A DNA stretch of 64,000 bases from contig NW_024737042.1 of NCBI RefSeq assembly GCF_018991925.1, positions 14,509,200-14,573,199 on the forward strand, in the 5' to 3' direction. The notes beneath the pieces were generated by a model. It was not told where the DNA came from, ran no database searches, and worked only from the letters and a program-made list of their open reading frames with translations. The translations under genes were made by a program, and so were the position numbers. Shown one piece after another: positions 62,828 through 64,000 of the stretch (its first letter is position 1; each line of letters begins with the position of its first letter). This stretch comes from Homarus americanus. Taxonomy: Eukaryota; Arthropoda; Malacostraca; Decapoda; Nephropidae.

Positions 62828-63780
62828 GTTAGTTTCTCTTGTTGCCAACAACCACAAAATACAATTCATCTAATTAAATAATGGCAGGAAACGACCCAGG
62901 AAGCCAATATCACCCTAACCAACATCGTTCCTATTCTTTTAATGAAACTCTTCTCTCTTACACCTTAATGAATGGTTAGAGTCGCCCTGTACAGTGTATG
63001 AACCTCCGTCCCGTCTCTATACCAAGGCTCAGATTCTTTACTATTCCTATGATATTTTTCCCCGTGTAACACTCTGGCAATGATGATATCGTATCTAGTT
63101 TTAATAGTTTTATGCTATTTTGACGCTATTTTTATAGGTATTTTATTCACAGTTTACGATAGATGCGTCAGGTCTCCTTACCCAATCAGAGAACAATGTG
63201 CGAAGCTTTTTTTTGGGGGGGGGGCGGAGGTGTCAAGTTCTCAGATGTTAGCAAATTAAACTTCCTTTCCTCGAACTGAAGAAGTGAGAACGCATCTGAA
63301 TCACCCTTAAAACTGTAGCACAGTAAAAAATAGTGTCGAGTTGCCTTAAAACTCTACCGGTAGCAGATTTTTTTCTTGTTTGTTTATATTATCTTGTAAA
63401 TCTTAGGTAGTCCAAGGCGACTCTTAAGCTTTTTCGTTCCAAAGACTCACGATATAATCTCACAATATGACCTTGTATTTATTTTATTTTTTTTACGAGT
63501 TTCTTGTACAGTATTGTAGTGACGAACAAGTCCTTTTATGTGCTTGCGACTCTGGACTGCTGGAACGAGGTACAACAACTGACCTGTGATGATAATATAG
63601 GTTTATGTGCAGTAATTTAAACGAGGTGTGAGCCCGATGAAGGCAGTGTCTCAGCACGCACAATAGGGACGCCACACCAGGGGGCCTAAGAGTCAAGGTT
63701 AAGGGGGTTCCCGCGCGCCGCCACACATCAAAAGAGGGAAAAATCTCATAACCTCGACCCATTTTCCCTGCAGACGAAAA
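62826..63780. other. Unassigned stretch with one satellite-like monomer
   Basis: 63,255-63,340 (GAGAACGCATCTGAATCACC, then AACTGTAGCACAG) resembles the ~90-bp monomer of 22.1-22.5 kb. A G-run lies at 63,214-63,225. Nothing else seen. Confidence 0.4.
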
Positions 63781-64000
63781 CTTTTGAGCAGAGGGAGAGA
63801 AGGAGGGGTAGAGGGAGGACAGGCAGAGAAAGGGAGGGGGGGAGGGATGAAGGGAGAGAGACAGGTAAGGTGAGACGCGGGACCTCTCAAGAGCAGCCTC
63901 ATGTTCAGCAGCGGGTAGGAAAGAAGAGAGACATGGAGGGAAGAGAGAAGGAAGGTAGGGATGGAAGGGAGGAGGAAGGCAGGGGGGATCCCTTCGTGTA
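63781..64000. repeat. Purine-rich GGA/GAGA tract
   Basis: Plus-strand G/A-dominated DNA (GGGAGGG and AGAGAG words) to the window end. Confidence 0.8.

Overview
The window is non-coding, repeat-dominated nuclear DNA from an arthropod, most probably a decapod crustacean and perhaps a crab. The grounds are two short runs of the arthropod telomere pentamer TTAGG, very dense long (AT)n, (ATT)n, (GT)n and (CT)n microsatellites, a tRNA-derived SINE, and decayed LINEs of the RTE and CR1/L2-like types. The species cannot be fixed from the sequence. No intact host gene is visible. The only protein-like signals are reverse transcriptase and endonuclease remains of retrotransposons, all broken.

Layout. 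0.25-3.7 kb: minus-strand mobile element (copy A) carrying about 70 units of a 45-bp minisatellite. 3.8-11.3 kb: degenerate short tandem repeats (32, 70-80, 35 and about 22 bp) and microsatellites. 11.9-16.2 kb: a 31/32-bp minisatellite of about 4 kb. 19-22.5 kb: a 43-bp minisatellite, a polypyrimidine array with a recurring 45-bp spacer motif, a 260-bp (ATT)n run and a diverged satellite of about 90 bp that also occurs elsewhere in the window. 22.5-30 kb: the quietest, most unique-looking part, with one weak candidate gene start on the minus strand near 29.1 kb. 31.2-37.3 kb: a SINE, then a CR1/L2-like LINE 3' end, then a long RTE LINE pseudogene interrupted by a 717-bp probable solo LTR. 43.2-45.1 kb: second RTE copy, split by a hAT-like MITE. 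45.4-47.2 kb: a 1.8-kb segment bounded by 50-bp inverted repeats that contains a LINE tail and a 22-bp minisatellite inside 43-nt inverted arms. 47.4-48.5 kb: a third type of LINE reverse transcriptase remnant. 51.6-53.4 kb: a young, complete miniature LTR element (TRIM-like) with LTRs, primer-binding site, polypurine tract and a 4-bp target duplication. 56.3-57.0 kb: third RTE copy, minus strand. 57.4-58.0 kb: second copy (B) of the 45-bp-minisatellite element, in the opposite orientation to copy A.

The most novel-looking item is the pair A/B. Both keep the same flank on one side of the 45-bp array and the same 3' tail ending in (ATT)n on the other, so the minisatellite travels inside a mobile element, an SVA-like layout. 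The TRIM-like element is the cleanest mobile unit. Everything else reads as nested, decaying transposon debris. Unassigned stretches are listed so that the whole window is covered.
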